A stretch of DNA of 64,000 nt from CAZKWG01 sp964615375 (GCA_964615375.1 CAZTOW010000012.1:62001-126000); one strand, 5' to 3'. Shown: positions 1-8,704, counted from the first letter of the stretch. The notes: generated from the letters alone by a model not told the origin. Numbers and translations: made by a program.

Positions 1-138
1 GGCCTCGCCGTCCCACCAGCTCACGAAGCCCAGCGAGAGCAGGTCGCGGGCGACGGGCCAGCGGCGCCCCTCCAGCAGCCGCGCCGCCAGGACGAAGCCG
101 AGCGCGAACAGCAGGAAGGTGGAGGTGACGTAGGGCAT
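1..138 (-). CDS. MBOAT-family membrane O-acyltransferase, N-terminal 46 codons only (partial)
   Basis: The gene starts with ATG at 138 and runs off the left edge. Its A is shared with the TGA stop of the upstream SGNH gene (sequence TGATG), so the two are translationally coupled. The 46 visible residues form one hydrophobic helix (about residues 5-20), a basic stretch, then LLSLGFVSWWDGEA. The last segment resembles the second helix of DltB/AlgI-type MBOAT proteins, which usually ends in a Tyr/Gly-Trp-Trp-Asp pattern. MBOAT proteins move acyl groups from a cytoplasmic carrier across the membrane. Position after an adenylation-carrier fusion and an SGNH gene supports the call. The catalytic His lies outside the window, so this is an inference from a short N-terminus and context. 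Confidence 0.6.
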   Translation of the reverse strand, partial: MPYVTSTFLLFALGFVLAARLLEGRRWPVARDLLSLGFVSWWDGEA

Positions 139-860
139 CAGGGCTCCGCCAGCTCCTGACCGAGCCAGCGGCGGAAGGTAAACGCCCCCTCGGCGCTGAA
201 GTGGAGCCCGTCCAGGTAGAGCGGGTCCGGCCAGCTCTCGTCCTCGGCGAGCACCTCGAGGTCGAGCGCGCGCAGGCGATCGTGCAGTGCGCGGCGCTCG
301 GCCCACCAGCTCGCCCCCAGGCGCCCGGCCATGGTCCTGCCCATCGGCACCTCCAGCACGACCCGACGCGCCCACCACAGGCGTGAGAGCAGCTGGAGCC
401 CGGCCTCCAGATCGGGGCCGGAGCGCTCGAAGGCCAGCAGGCGCCCCACGGGGTTGTTCTCCCGGCGCTTGGGCCCCAGCGGGAAGAGCAGGTCGATCTG
501 CACCACCACCACGCTCGGGTGGTAGGCGACCAGCCGCCACAGGCCCTGCTCCAGCGTCGTGGCCACCAGCTCGGGGCCGAAGACCAGGTGGGTCGGGCCG
601 TCGATGCCCGCCGCGCTGCCCACCTGGTCCGTCAGCCGGCGCTCCTGCATGGCGAAGCCGACGCGGGAATTGCCGAGGATGAGCAGGGCGTCGCCACCGC
701 TGCGCGCCGGGGTGGTGTCGAGGGTGCTCAGCGTGGCGTCTGTGGTGGACGACGCCACGTCCCAGCTCCAGCCGATCTCACGCCCCACCTCCAGGACCAG
801 GAGCGCGACCAGGGCCGCGACGATCCGCCAGGGCAGGAGCGGGCTCCAGGCCTCAGCCAT
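138..860 (-). CDS. Membrane-anchored SGNH/GDSL-like acyl-transfer protein (DltD/AlgJ-like role)
   Basis: 240 residues. An N-terminal hydrophobic helix (about residues 11-25) should anchor the protein with its domain outside the inner membrane. Block I is LLILGNSRVGF with Ser65 as likely nucleophile, and a C-terminal block YLDGLHFSAEGA supplies Asp217 and His220 in the D-x-x-H arrangement of SGNH enzymes. It overlaps the upstream adenylation-carrier gene by 8 bases and the downstream MBOAT gene by 1 base. SGNH proteins beside MBOAT genes usually act in cell-envelope polymer acylation (DltD, AlgX/AlgJ, PatB). The substrate is unknown. It could also be a simple esterase, but the tight coupling argues for the acylation role. 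Confidence 0.75.
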   Translation of the reverse strand: MAEAWSPLLPWRIVAALVALLVLEVGREIGWSWDVASSTTDATLSTLDTTPARSGGDALLILGNSRVGFAMQERRLTDQVGSAAGIDGPTHLVFGPELVATTLEQGLWRLVAYHPSVVVVQIDLLFPLGPKRRENNPVGRLLAFERSGPDLEAGLQLLSRLWWARRVVLEVPMGRTMAGRLGASWWAERRALHDRLRALDLEVLAEDESWPDPLYLDGLHFSAEGAFTFRRWLGQELAEP

Positions 861-2517
861 GGGCGCGCTCCAGCAGGGCCACCGCGTCGGCCAGCGAGCG
901 CAGGCGCAGGAGGTCGCGGCCCAGGATGCGGACCTCGAAGCTGCGCTCCAGCGCGTCCACCAGATCCAGGTGCCCGAGCGAGTCCCAGCCGGGGAGCTCG
1001 CCGATGCGCGCGGAGAGGGTGAGCGTGGCCCGGTTCGCCCCGAAGACGCGGGCCGCCAGGTCCAGCACGCGCTCCTCCAGCGGATCCTCGGGGCGGGCCT
1101 GGGGCTTGCCGGTCTCGCCGCGGCGCAGGTGATCGACCAGGCGCCAGCGGCGGGGGATCTTGTGCTCGGAGAGGCGCTCGCGCAGGAAGCTCGCCAGCTC
1201 GGCCTCGCTCACGCCCTCGGCCACCACCTCGGCCGCCACGCGCTCGCCCCAGACCGGGTCGGGCTCGCCGCGGACCTGGGCGTCGCGGACGGCGGGGTGC
1301 TCCAGCAGCGCGCGCTCGACCTCGCCGGGCTCGACCTTCAAGCCGCCCACGGAGAGCATGGACTTCAGGCGCCCGTGTACGCGGACCAGGCCGTCGGGCT
1401 CGATCGTGGCGAGGTCGCCGGTGGGGTAGTAACCCTGGCGGAGGGCGCGCCCGGGGTCGGGGGGCGCGCGGGTGACGCTGGGGCCGCGGATCTCCAGCTC
1501 GCCCGGCTCGCCCACGGGCAGCGGGCTCCCCTCCGGGCTCACGACGCGGATCTCGCAGTCGCGCGGGCGGCCCACGGTCCCGATCCGGCGGGTGGCGGGA
1601 TCGGGGCCGGCGAAGAGGAGGTTGCCGGTCTCGGTGAGCCCGTAGACGTTCACCACGGGGCGCCCGGTGGTCGCCTCGACCTGGCGCCAGAGCGCGTCGG
1701 GCAGGGGCGCGGCGGTGGAGATGAAGAAACGGAAGCGTCGCGCGTCGAAGAGCTCACGGAGGTCCTCGCCCGCGCGCAGCAGCATGGAGAGCAGCGCGGG
1801 GGTGAGCACGAGGTGGGTGACGCGCTCGCGCCACACGCTGTCCAGGACCTCGCTCAGGTGCTGGAGGACCGGGCCGCGCGTGCGGACCAGCGCGCAGCCG
1901 ACGTGCTCCGCCACCAGCAGGCCCATCACGAGCCCGTCGATGTGGTGCAGGGGCAGCAGGTTCAGGAGGCGGCTCTGCGCGTCGAGCTCGAGGGCCTGGG
2001 CGAGGGTGGTCTGCTGGGCGAGCACGGCCTCGCGCGTCCAGGGGACGAGGCGCGGGGCGCTGGTGGTGCCGGAGGTGCTCAGGAGGAGCGCGGTCTGTTC
2101 AAGAGAGACAGGCTCGGGAGGGCTCGGGTCGAGGCCGTCGAGGCAGCCGGGGAAGCTACGGATCGGCTCGCCGCGGCCCAGCAGGCGCTGCCAGGCGCTG
2201 CGGCGGGCGCCCGGGGCGACGAGGCGGAGCTCGGCCCCCGGCGGGAGGGGCCAGCGGGCGGCGGGCTCGGGGTCGAGCAGGAGCAGCCCGGCGCCGGGGA
2301 GCAGGGCCTCCACCTCGGCCGCGGGGGCCTGGGGGTCCAGGGGAAGGAGGGCGCGCCCGGCGTCCAGCGCCCCCAGCGCCGCCCGCGCCAGCGCCCCGTC
2401 GCTGCGGGTCGCCACCACCACGGCCCCGGGCGGAGCCCCGCGCAGGAGCGCGCGCATGCGCCCACGTTCGACGCCGATCTGTTGAGCGTCCAGGCGCTCC
2501 GGTCCGAGGATCTGCAC
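853..2517 (-). CDS. Acyl-adenylating enzyme fused to an acyl carrier domain (DltA-DltC-like fusion)
   Basis: 554 residues, GTG start. Residues 1-475 are a class I adenylate-forming enzyme: phosphate loop STSGTTSAPRLV (147-158), VYGLTETG (291-298), TGD (366-368) and the C-terminal catalytic lysine in GETGKPQ (Lys471). Residues 480-554 form a carrier domain with WDSLGHLDL, Ser513 being the expected 4'-phosphopantetheine site. It should activate a carboxylic acid and load it on its own carrier arm in the cytoplasm. The loop and the LPLHHIDGL segment look closer to acyl/oxalate-CoA-ligase-type enzymes than to D-alanine-specific DltA, so the acyl group is not assigned. It is followed by overlapping SGNH and MBOAT genes. 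Confidence 0.85.
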   Translation of the reverse strand: MQILGPERLDAQQIGVERGRMRALLRGAPPGAVVVATRSDGALARAALGALDAGRALLPLDPQAPAAEVEALLPGAGLLLLDPEPAARWPLPPGAELRLVAPGARRSAWQRLLGRGEPIRSFPGCLDGLDPSPPEPVSLEQTALLLSTSGTTSAPRLVPWTREAVLAQQTTLAQALELDAQSRLLNLLPLHHIDGLVMGLLVAEHVGCALVRTRGPVLQHLSEVLDSVWRERVTHLVLTPALLSMLLRAGEDLRELFDARRFRFFISTAAPLPDALWRQVEATTGRPVVNVYGLTETGNLLFAGPDPATRRIGTVGRPRDCEIRVVSPEGSPLPVGEPGELEIRGPSVTRAPPDPGRALRQGYYPTGDLATIEPDGLVRVHGRLKSMLSVGGLKVEPGEVERALLEHPAVRDAQVRGEPDPVWGERVAAEVVAEGVSEAELASFLRERLSEHKIPRRWRLVDHLRRGETGKPQARPEDPLEERVLDLAARVFGANRATLTLSARIGELPGWDSLGHLDLVDALERSFEVRILGRDLLRLRSLADAVALLERAHG

Positions 2518-2578
2518 CCTGAACAGTCCCCCGGGTACCCACAGTAGATGGGTCCGCGGGCAGGCGCCAGTCCGACGC

Positions 2579-2773
2579 TCACATCCCCAGGTAGGAGAAC
2601 CACGCCTGCGGCGCGCCCCAGCACGCCCACACCGCGAGCAGGAGCGCGAGGTACCAGATCACCTCCACCCCGAGGCGCACCCAGCGCCCCACAGGGTCGG
2701 TGGCCAGGGCCTCCCAGCGGGCGCGCGCCCCGTCCCGGGCGGGCGCGCGCGGGGCCTCGGTCTCCGGCGTCAC
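2579..2773 (-). CDS. DltX-like small membrane peptide with C-terminal F-x-Y-x-x-M motif
   Basis: 64 residues, GTG start, 16 bases after the lipoprotein gene and 61 before the adenylation-carrier gene. A polar Arg-rich N-terminus (1-30) is followed by one transmembrane helix (about 32-53) and a short C-terminal tail ending WFSYLGM. By the positive-inside rule the tail faces outside. Gram-positive DltX is a single-helix peptide of about 50 residues, encoded at the head of the dlt operon, ending in FIYNEF, whose Tyr is thought to carry the acyl group between DltB and DltD. Here Phe59, Tyr61 and Met64 occupy the same positions counted from the C-terminus. The assignment is inferred from size, topology, tail and gene order; overall similarity is not claimed. 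Confidence 0.7.
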   Translation of the reverse strand: MTPETEAPRAPARDGARARWEALATDPVGRWVRLGVEVIWYLALLLAVWACWGAPQAWFSYLGM

Positions 2774-2789
2774 GGGGCTCGCCCCAGCC

Positions 2790-4181
2790 TCAGGGGCTCG
2801 TGTACTCGATGGACATGCTCCAGTCCTTCGAGCCGGCGGTCCCCGAGTATCCGAACAGGCCGACGTAGTAGGTCTGGCCAGGCTCGAAGGTGATGCCCCA
2901 GTCGGCGGTGTTCACCACCTCGGGGTTGGAGTTCGCCACCGCCCAGCCCGCGGCGATGAGCGTGCCGGTGCTGTCGTAGAGGTGCAGGTCCACGTCCGCG
3001 CCCGCGTCCGACCACTCCGCGGAGATGACCGCGCCCACGCTCTCGGACACGGTGAGCGCGAAGACGTCGTTGTCATCGGCCCAGCCCGGGTCGTCGATGG
3101 TGTACTCCAGCGAGCCGCTCAGCACGTCCACGTAGCCGAGGCCCGAGGAGGTGGGCAGCACGTTGGCCCCGCTGAGGTCGCCCGACAGGTTGTAGGTGGT
3201 GCCGTCGATGGCCACGTCGTTCGGCTCGGTCTCGGCGAACTCCCAGCCGATCTGGATGGGCTGGGTCTCGTCGATGACCAGGTCCACGCCCTCGACGATC
3301 TGCTGCTCGGCGTCGTCCGTGCTCAGCGAGACCTCGACCGCGGTGGTCGCGTAGCTCACGCCCGCCAGGATGGCCGAGTTCAGGTTGGTGTAGGTGCCGG
3401 CGTGCATCCACACGGACGCGATGGCCTCGTTGACCTCGTCCGTCCGGCCCTCCTCGGTCTCCTCGTTCTCGTAGCTCGTCGTCAGCGAGCGGATGAAGAG
3501 CACCTCGTAGCTCCCGCTCCAGGAGAGCGTGGCGTCGTCCCACTCGAAGGTGGACAGCGAGGTGCCGCCGAGCGGGTAGGTGCGGGCCAGCGGGTCCTGC
3601 TCGGCGTAGGCGCCCACCAGCACGTCCGAGCCGTTGGGGTCGAAGCCGTAGACCGTCAGCGTGTAGTCGTTCGGCGCTTCGTTGGCGTTGCGCGTGCCGC
3701 CGACCACGATCGCGTAGTCGCCGCCTGCGCTCACCTCGACCTCGAAGCCGTAGGCCCCGCCGGAGTCCACGGTCAGGCCGCCGGCGATGGCCGTGGGGTT
3801 GCCGTCGGCGTCCACCGCCGCCAGGTCGTAGACCACCACGCTGTAGACGATGCCCTCGTCCGAGTCGAAGCCGAACGAGACGGGCAGGGTCCCGTCGGAC
3901 TGCGGGGAGAACAGGTAGGTGTCGAGGTCGCCGGAGGGGGTGCCGCTGAAGGCGTCGTAATCCAGGCAGGTGCCGCTCACCACGGCGGGCCGGTAGCTCA
4001 CGAAGCCGAGGTCCAGGCCGAACGCCTCGTCGTCGTTGCTCCCCTGCTCGGTCTCGCCCTCGGTGAAGGACTCCGGGGCCAGGGTCACGGTGCCCCGGAG
4101 CACGGTGCGGTCGATGCCCGTCTCGTAGCGGCTGCAGGCGCCCAGCAGGAGCGGCAGGGTCAGGCAGATGGTCTTGCGCAT
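2790..4181 (-). CDS. Secreted lipoprotein with two PPC-like beta domains
   Basis: 463 residues from the ATG at 4181, chosen because it begins a lipoprotein signal peptide (MRKTICLTLPLLLGACS, lipobox Cys17) and lies 2 bases after the stop of the TonB-dependent receptor gene. Two regions resemble bacterial pre-peptidase C-terminal (PPC) beta-sandwich domains: one around residues 80-170 with GGDYAIVVGG, and one at the C-terminus with ADVDLHLYDSTG and GQTYYVGLFGYSG. The protein is acidic, as expected for an exported Ca-binding or adhesive protein. It probably works with the receptor at the outer membrane. No enzymatic motif is visible. Confidence 0.8.
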   Translation of the reverse strand: MRKTICLTLPLLLGACSRYETGIDRTVLRGTVTLAPESFTEGETEQGSNDDEAFGLDLGFVSYRPAVVSGTCLDYDAFSGTPSGDLDTYLFSPQSDGTLPVSFGFDSDEGIVYSVVVYDLAAVDADGNPTAIAGGLTVDSGGAYGFEVEVSAGGDYAIVVGGTRNANEAPNDYTLTVYGFDPNGSDVLVGAYAEQDPLARTYPLGGTSLSTFEWDDATLSWSGSYEVLFIRSLTTSYENEETEEGRTDEVNEAIASVWMHAGTYTNLNSAILAGVSYATTAVEVSLSTDDAEQQIVEGVDLVIDETQPIQIGWEFAETEPNDVAIDGTTYNLSGDLSGANVLPTSSGLGYVDVLSGSLEYTIDDPGWADDNDVFALTVSESVGAVISAEWSDAGADVDLHLYDSTGTLIAAGWAVANSNPEVVNTADWGITFEPGQTYYVGLFGYSGTAGSKDWSMSIEYTSP

Positions 4182-4183
4182 GA

Positions 4184-6958
4184 TCAGAACTCCCCGCGGA
4201 GGCCGAGCTGGAGGTAGCGCGGATCGTCGTAGCCGAGCGGCTTCATCCACAGCGTGTCGCCGCTGCTGTCCGTCGCGATCTCGCCGTTCTCGTCGGTGTA
4301 GGTGGTGTCGAAGGACGTGACCGAGCGGTTGTTGAAGGCGTTGAAGCACTCCACCGTCAGCTCGTAGGACGCCTTGCCACGGGTCAGGCTGAGGCCCAGC
4401 TTGAGGTCGGTGTTCGAGTAGGCGGGCGTGCGGAAGCGGCCGTCCTCGTCACCACCGTAGAAGTTGTTCCAGCCCTGGTAGTAGGAGTTGTAGGACAGGC
4501 GGCGGAGCGGGGTCCCGGCGTAGAGGCGGAAGTCCCAGCCCGTGACCACGCCCATCGTGGTCTTCTCGCCGAGGGTCCAGATCGCGGGCTCCTGGTAGGA
4601 GCCGGCCACCTTGACCGCGTGCGGCCGGTCGTAGCCCAGCACCGACACCTCGTAGGCGTACTGCTCGGGGTTGTCCATCGTGCCGGTGGCCAGCGAGGTG
4701 TCGTTGCCCTTGTCCACGCCGTAGGTGTGGGCCCAGGTGTACGAGCCGATCAGGCCCCAGTTGTCGTCGAACTGCCGGCTGAAGGCGAGCTCTACCGAGG
4801 TGTACTGCGAGAAGACCTCGTCGGGGGTGCGCAGGCGGTACAGGTCCTCGGCCGAGCCGTTGCGGTAGCCGATGACGTCCGTGCCGTCCTCGTTCCAGAT
4901 GAGGTTGACCTCGTCGTCCTCCCAGTAGTTGTGGCTCTCCTCGTAGATGAACGTGGACTCGAGGCCCCAGCCGCCGCCGAGGTTCCGGCTCACACCGAAG
5001 TTGAACTTGTCGGCGTAGGGGTTGATGAGATCCTCGTGCTTGAGGAAGGCCGGGGCCACGGAGCCCGCGGGCTCGGAGCTCCAGTCGCCGGCGCGGTCGT
5101 CCCAGAAGTACCAGGAGTAGCCGCCCGCCTCCTTGGCCAGCAGGTCGGCGACCTCCAGGTAGCCGGAGTCGTAGAAGCGGCCGTAGTAGCCACGCACGCT
5201 GGTGCGGCCGTCACCGGTGAGGTCGTAGGCCACGCCGATGCGCGGGGCGACCGTGAGGCTGTCGAAGACCGACTCGCCGGTGTCGGTGACGAGGTTCGAG
5301 TAGTCGAAGCGCACGCCGCCGCGGATGGTCAGCCGGGGGATCGGGTGCCAGACGTCCTGCAGGTACCAGGAGATGAGCTGGCCCTTGAGCGTGGCGGCGT
5401 TGTTCGTGTCGTAGACGTACTTCAGGTAGGGCTCGTAGCTGTCGAGGTCCGCCGGATCCTCGCCCGTGTAGGTCCAGTACTCGAGCCCGTCCTCGAGGCC
5501 GGGGAAGGCCGAGTACGCGCTCATCAGCTCCGCCTGGATCCCGATCTTCGACTGGTGGTCGCCCAGGAACTGGAAGAGCTGCAGCCAGGAGCTGTTCAGC
5601 GAGGCGCGGTCGCGCTTCGTGTAGTAGGAGTACTGCTTGGGGCCGACGCTGAAGCCGTCGGGGTCGTAGGCGTACCAGTTGTCGCCCTCGAAGGGGGTGG
5701 GGTCGTCGATGCAGGTGCCCCACTCGTCGTACTCGGCGCAGTCGATCCACTGGATCGGCGTGACCTTGATGTAGGAGCTCGAGGTGTAGATCTGGGTCTC
5801 GACCTTGGTGTTGGAGGAGGGCATCCAGCGGTGCCCGGCGCTGGCCAGCCAGCCGCCCTGGCGGAACCACTCCTCACCCGAGCTCAGGGTGTAGACGCTC
5901 TGCTCGGAGTTGCGGATGTCGGTGGGGTCGCCCTGGGCCTGCACCCACAGGCGGTGGTTCTCCGAGGGCTGCCAGGTGAGCTTCCCGTACAGGTAGACGC
6001 TGCGCCACTTGCGGGGCTCCATCGGGTCGTCGGCGGGGCGGCCCACGTCCTCGGGCACGCTCTCGGTGGTGACGAGGTTGTCGAGCTGCACGCTGGTGGA
6101 GAACCAGAGCTTGTCCTGGATGATGGGGCCGCCCAGGTAGGTCTGGAGCGAGAGGTTCAGCTCCTCCTGGTCGTCGTAGGTCTCCTCCTCCTCGGGCAGC
6201 GGCTTGTAGAGCTGCGTGCTCGTGCCGCTGTAGAGGATCTGGACCGAGCCCTCGAACTCGTTGCCGCCGGACTGGGTGGCGACGTTGACCGCGCCGCCCA
6301 TCGAGCGCCCGTACTCCGGGTCCATGCCGCCCGTGATGACCTGGATCTCCTCGATGGCGTCGAAGTTCATGTTCATCGAGAAGGTGCCGGTCAGCGGGTC
6401 GGTCGTGTTCACGCCGTCCAGGTAGTACTGGTTGCCCGTGTAGTACCCGCCGTGCATGTTCGCGTTGCCGCCGCCCACGACGCCCGCCGAGAGCGAGACC
6501 GCCGACTGATAGTCGCGGCCCGAGTTCGGGATGTCGGCCAGCATGTCCTTGGACAGCGTGATGCCGGTCTCCGTGCGGGTCACGTCCACCACCGGCTTCA
6601 CCGCCTCGACGATGAGCTCCTCACCCGCCGCGGCGAGCTGGAGCTCCAGCCTCAGCGTGACCGTCTGGCCCGCGGCGACGCGCGCCTCGGCCACGGTGGT
6701 CTTGAAGCCCGCCTTGATGGCCTCCACCTTGTACTCGCCGGGGACGAGGCCCAGGAAGTGGAAGGCGCCCTGACCGTCGGTGTCCGAGCTGCGGCCGCCG
6801 AGCATCTGGGGGGAGGTGAGGTTCACGACGACCGCGGGGACGGGGAGCCCGTCCACGTCGACGACGGTCCCGCGGAGCTGACCCGTGAGCTCGACGGCGT
6901 GGACCGGGAGCGAGATCAGCAGGAGGAACAGGATCCATAGGGAGTGAGCGAGCTTCAT
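4184..6958 (-). CDS. TonB-dependent outer-membrane receptor with N-terminal carboxypeptidase-regulatory-like domain (Oar-like)
   Basis: 924 residues with a signal peptide (about 1-22). Residues 23-110 form a carboxypeptidase regulatory-like beta domain (GTVVDVDGLPVPAVVVNL, then GLVPGEYKVEAIKAGF). A plug follows, with IPNSGRDYQSAVSL and the conserved GGMDPEYGRSMGGAVNVAT around residues 200-225. The rest is an aromatic-rich beta-barrel ending in LGLRGEF with a terminal Phe, as outer-membrane barrels require. This order is that of Myxococcus Oar-type receptors, which take up or export large substrates such as proteins. It heads the minus-strand block that includes the lipoprotein and the Dlt-like cassette. 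The substrate cannot be read from the sequence. Confidence 0.9.
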   Translation of the reverse strand: MKLAHSLWILFLLLISLPVHAVELTGQLRGTVVDVDGLPVPAVVVNLTSPQMLGGRSSDTDGQGAFHFLGLVPGEYKVEAIKAGFKTTVAEARVAAGQTVTLRLELQLAAAGEELIVEAVKPVVDVTRTETGITLSKDMLADIPNSGRDYQSAVSLSAGVVGGGNANMHGGYYTGNQYYLDGVNTTDPLTGTFSMNMNFDAIEEIQVITGGMDPEYGRSMGGAVNVATQSGGNEFEGSVQILYSGTSTQLYKPLPEEEETYDDQEELNLSLQTYLGGPIIQDKLWFSTSVQLDNLVTTESVPEDVGRPADDPMEPRKWRSVYLYGKLTWQPSENHRLWVQAQGDPTDIRNSEQSVYTLSSGEEWFRQGGWLASAGHRWMPSSNTKVETQIYTSSSYIKVTPIQWIDCAEYDEWGTCIDDPTPFEGDNWYAYDPDGFSVGPKQYSYYTKRDRASLNSSWLQLFQFLGDHQSKIGIQAELMSAYSAFPGLEDGLEYWTYTGEDPADLDSYEPYLKYVYDTNNAATLKGQLISWYLQDVWHPIPRLTIRGGVRFDYSNLVTDTGESVFDSLTVAPRIGVAYDLTGDGRTSVRGYYGRFYDSGYLEVADLLAKEAGGYSWYFWDDRAGDWSSEPAGSVAPAFLKHEDLINPYADKFNFGVSRNLGGGWGLESTFIYEESHNYWEDDEVNLIWNEDGTDVIGYRNGSAEDLYRLRTPDEVFSQYTSVELAFSRQFDDNWGLIGSYTWAHTYGVDKGNDTSLATGTMDNPEQYAYEVSVLGYDRPHAVKVAGSYQEPAIWTLGEKTTMGVVTGWDFRLYAGTPLRRLSYNSYYQGWNNFYGGDEDGRFRTPAYSNTDLKLGLSLTRGKASYELTVECFNAFNNRSVTSFDTTYTDENGEIATDSSGDTLWMKPLGYDDPRYLQLGLRGEF

Positions 6959-7020
6959 GTGGATCTCTCGGAGCAGAAGATCGGGCGCTGCGTGCCGCCG
7001 CGGCGCGTTAAGGGTCTACG

Positions 7021-7785
7021 ATGAGAATCGCGACCTGGAATGTCAACTCCGTCAGGGCTCGGCTGGACCGGGCGCTGGCCTGGATCGACCGCGTACAGCC
7101 TGATCTGGTGTGCCTTCAGGAGCTGAAGTGTCAACCGGATCAGTTCCCCCACGAAGGTTTCGTGGCGCGCGGCTACCAGTCCGTAGTGCACGGTCAGAAG
7201 ACCTATAACGGCGTGGCCATTCTGTCGCGTCACCCGCTCGAAGAAGCCGGTCCCATCCGCCTGCTGGAGGATGACGACGCGGCGCGGGCCGTCGCTGCAA
7301 CATGCGCTGGAGTCCGCTTCGTGGATCTCTACGTTCCGAATGGGAAAGCTGTAGACTCGGACTCGTACCACTACAAGCTGCGCTGGTTGGATGGTCTCCA
7401 AACCTGGCTCGAGGCCAACCACCGCCCCGATCAACCCCTCGTCCTGTGTGGAGATTTCAACATCGCTCCCGACGATCGGGACGTCTACGACCCGGTCGGC
7501 TGGGAGGGGCAGGTGCTGTGCAGCGCCCCCGAGCGCGAGCGCTACCAGCGCCTGCTGGCCTGGGGCCTCACCGACGCCCTGCGGAATTTCACGCAGGAGC
7601 CCGCCCAGTACACCTGGTGGGACTACCGCAACCTCGGCTTCCAGAAGCGCCAGGGCCTGCGCATCGACCACTTCCTGGTCACGGCCCCCGTGCTCGCCCG
7701 CGCCCAGGGCGTGAGCATCGATCGCGAGGAGCGCAAGGGGCAGGGCGCCTCCGATCACGCCCCCGTGCTCCTCGAGCTGGCCTGA
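7021..7785 (+). CDS. xthA: Exodeoxyribonuclease III (AP endonuclease)
   Basis: 254 residues, the usual XthA length. It cuts DNA 5' of abasic sites and removes 3' blocking groups in base-excision repair. Visible catalytic motifs are MRIATWNVNSVRAR (metal-binding Asn), CLQELKCQ (metal-binding Glu), GDFNIAP and the terminal SDHAPVLLEL with the catalytic His. The ATG at 7021 is preceded by AAGGG as a plausible ribosome binding site. It is divergent from the TonB receptor gene (62-base gap) and is followed 7 bases later by the CobW-type gene, so the two are probably co-transcribed. Confidence 0.95.
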   Translation: MRIATWNVNSVRARLDRALAWIDRVQPDLVCLQELKCQPDQFPHEGFVARGYQSVVHGQKTYNGVAILSRHPLEEAGPIRLLEDDDAARAVAATCAGVRFVDLYVPNGKAVDSDSYHYKLRWLDGLQTWLEANHRPDQPLVLCGDFNIAPDDRDVYDPVGWEGQVLCSAPERERYQRLLAWGLTDALRNFTQEPAQYTWWDYRNLGFQKRQGLRIDHFLVTAPVLARAQGVSIDREERKGQGASDHAPVLLELA

Positions 7786-7792
7786 GGGGTCC

Positions 7793-8704
7793 ATGAGCGA
7801 GCGCCCCGTGACCGAGCGAAAGATCCCCGCGCTCATCGTCAGCGGCTTCCTGGGCAGCGGCAAGACCACCCTGGTCCGCCGCCTCCTGGACGCCGCCCGC
7901 CGCGAGGGCGCGCGCGTGGCCTTCGTCTCCAACGAGCTCGGCGAGCTCGGGGTGGACCAGGCCCTGCTGGGCGGCGGGCAGGAGAGCTTCGTGGAGCTGG
8001 CCGGGGGCTGCGTGTGCTGCGCGCTCAACGACGCGCTCTACGACACGCTCATCGCCCTGCGCGAGCGCATCGACCCCGACCGGATCGTGGTGGAGACCAG
8101 CGGGGCGGCCGTCCCGCACGACGTCCAGATCACCTTCTACCAGCCGCCCATCCGCGACTGGATCTCCGAAGAGGCCGTGGTCGTGGTGGTCTCGGCAGAC
8201 CAGGTGGACGAGGGCCGCGACCTCACGGGCACCTTCGCCGAGCAGATCGAGAGCGCGGACATCGTGCTGCTGAACAAGATCGACCTCGTGCCCGACGCGG
8301 ACCTGGGCCAGCTCTCCCGGGTGGTCGAGGCGCTCAACCCGGGCGTGCCCGTGCTGCCCTGCGCGCGCGGTGACGTCGATCCCCGCCTCCTGCTGGCGGA
8401 GAGCGTGAGCCCGCGCGGCCCGCACAACCACGAGCCCGAGCCGCCCCACGAGCACAGCCACGAGAGCTTCGCCACCGAGGAGATCGCCGTCCCCGAGGGC
8501 GAGCGCCTGGAGAGCCTGGATGAGCGGCTCCGCGCGCTGGGCGCCCTGCGGATCAAGGGCTTCGTCGCGCTGGAGGAGGGCGTCCACGTCGTGCAGGGCG
8601 TGGGCCGCCGCCTGGAGATCCTCCCCTGGGAGGAGGAGGTGGATTCCGCGCTGCTGGGCCGGGTCGTGGTCATCCGGCGGGTTAAGGAGCCCGCCTCGGA
8701 GTGA
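7793..8704 (+). CDS. CobW/COG0523-family GTP-dependent metallochaperone
   Basis: 303 residues. The G domain has a Walker A GFLGSGKTTLVRRLL (about 19-33), the diagnostic CxCC metal site GGCVCCALND (about 80-89) and the G4 motif NKIDLV. A His/Glu-rich segment (PHNHEPEPPHEHSHESF, about 203-219) follows, as in zinc- or cobalt-handling members, and then the CobW C-terminal domain (LGALRIKGFVAL). COG0523 GTPases insert or deliver metals, often zinc, to client enzymes. Its stop overlaps the start of the aconitase-like gene (GTGA), which makes that Fe-S enzyme a conceivable client; this link is inference only. Confidence 0.88.
   Translation: MSERPVTERKIPALIVSGFLGSGKTTLVRRLLDAARREGARVAFVSNELGELGVDQALLGGGQESFVELAGGCVCCALNDALYDTLIALRERIDPDRIVVETSGAAVPHDVQITFYQPPIRDWISEEAVVVVVSADQVDEGRDLTGTFAEQIESADIVLLNKIDLVPDADLGQLSRVVEALNPGVPVLPCARGDVDPRLLLAESVSPRGPHNHEPEPPHEHSHESFATEEIAVPEGERLESLDERLRALGALRIKGFVALEEGVHVVQGVGRRLEILPWEEEVDSALLGRVVVIRRVKEPASE

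Noticed and set aside
853..2517. D-alanine as the substrate of the adenylation-carrier fusion
   Set aside because: The phosphate loop and neighbouring motifs look closer to general acyl/oxalate-CoA-type ligases than to DltA, so the substrate was left open.
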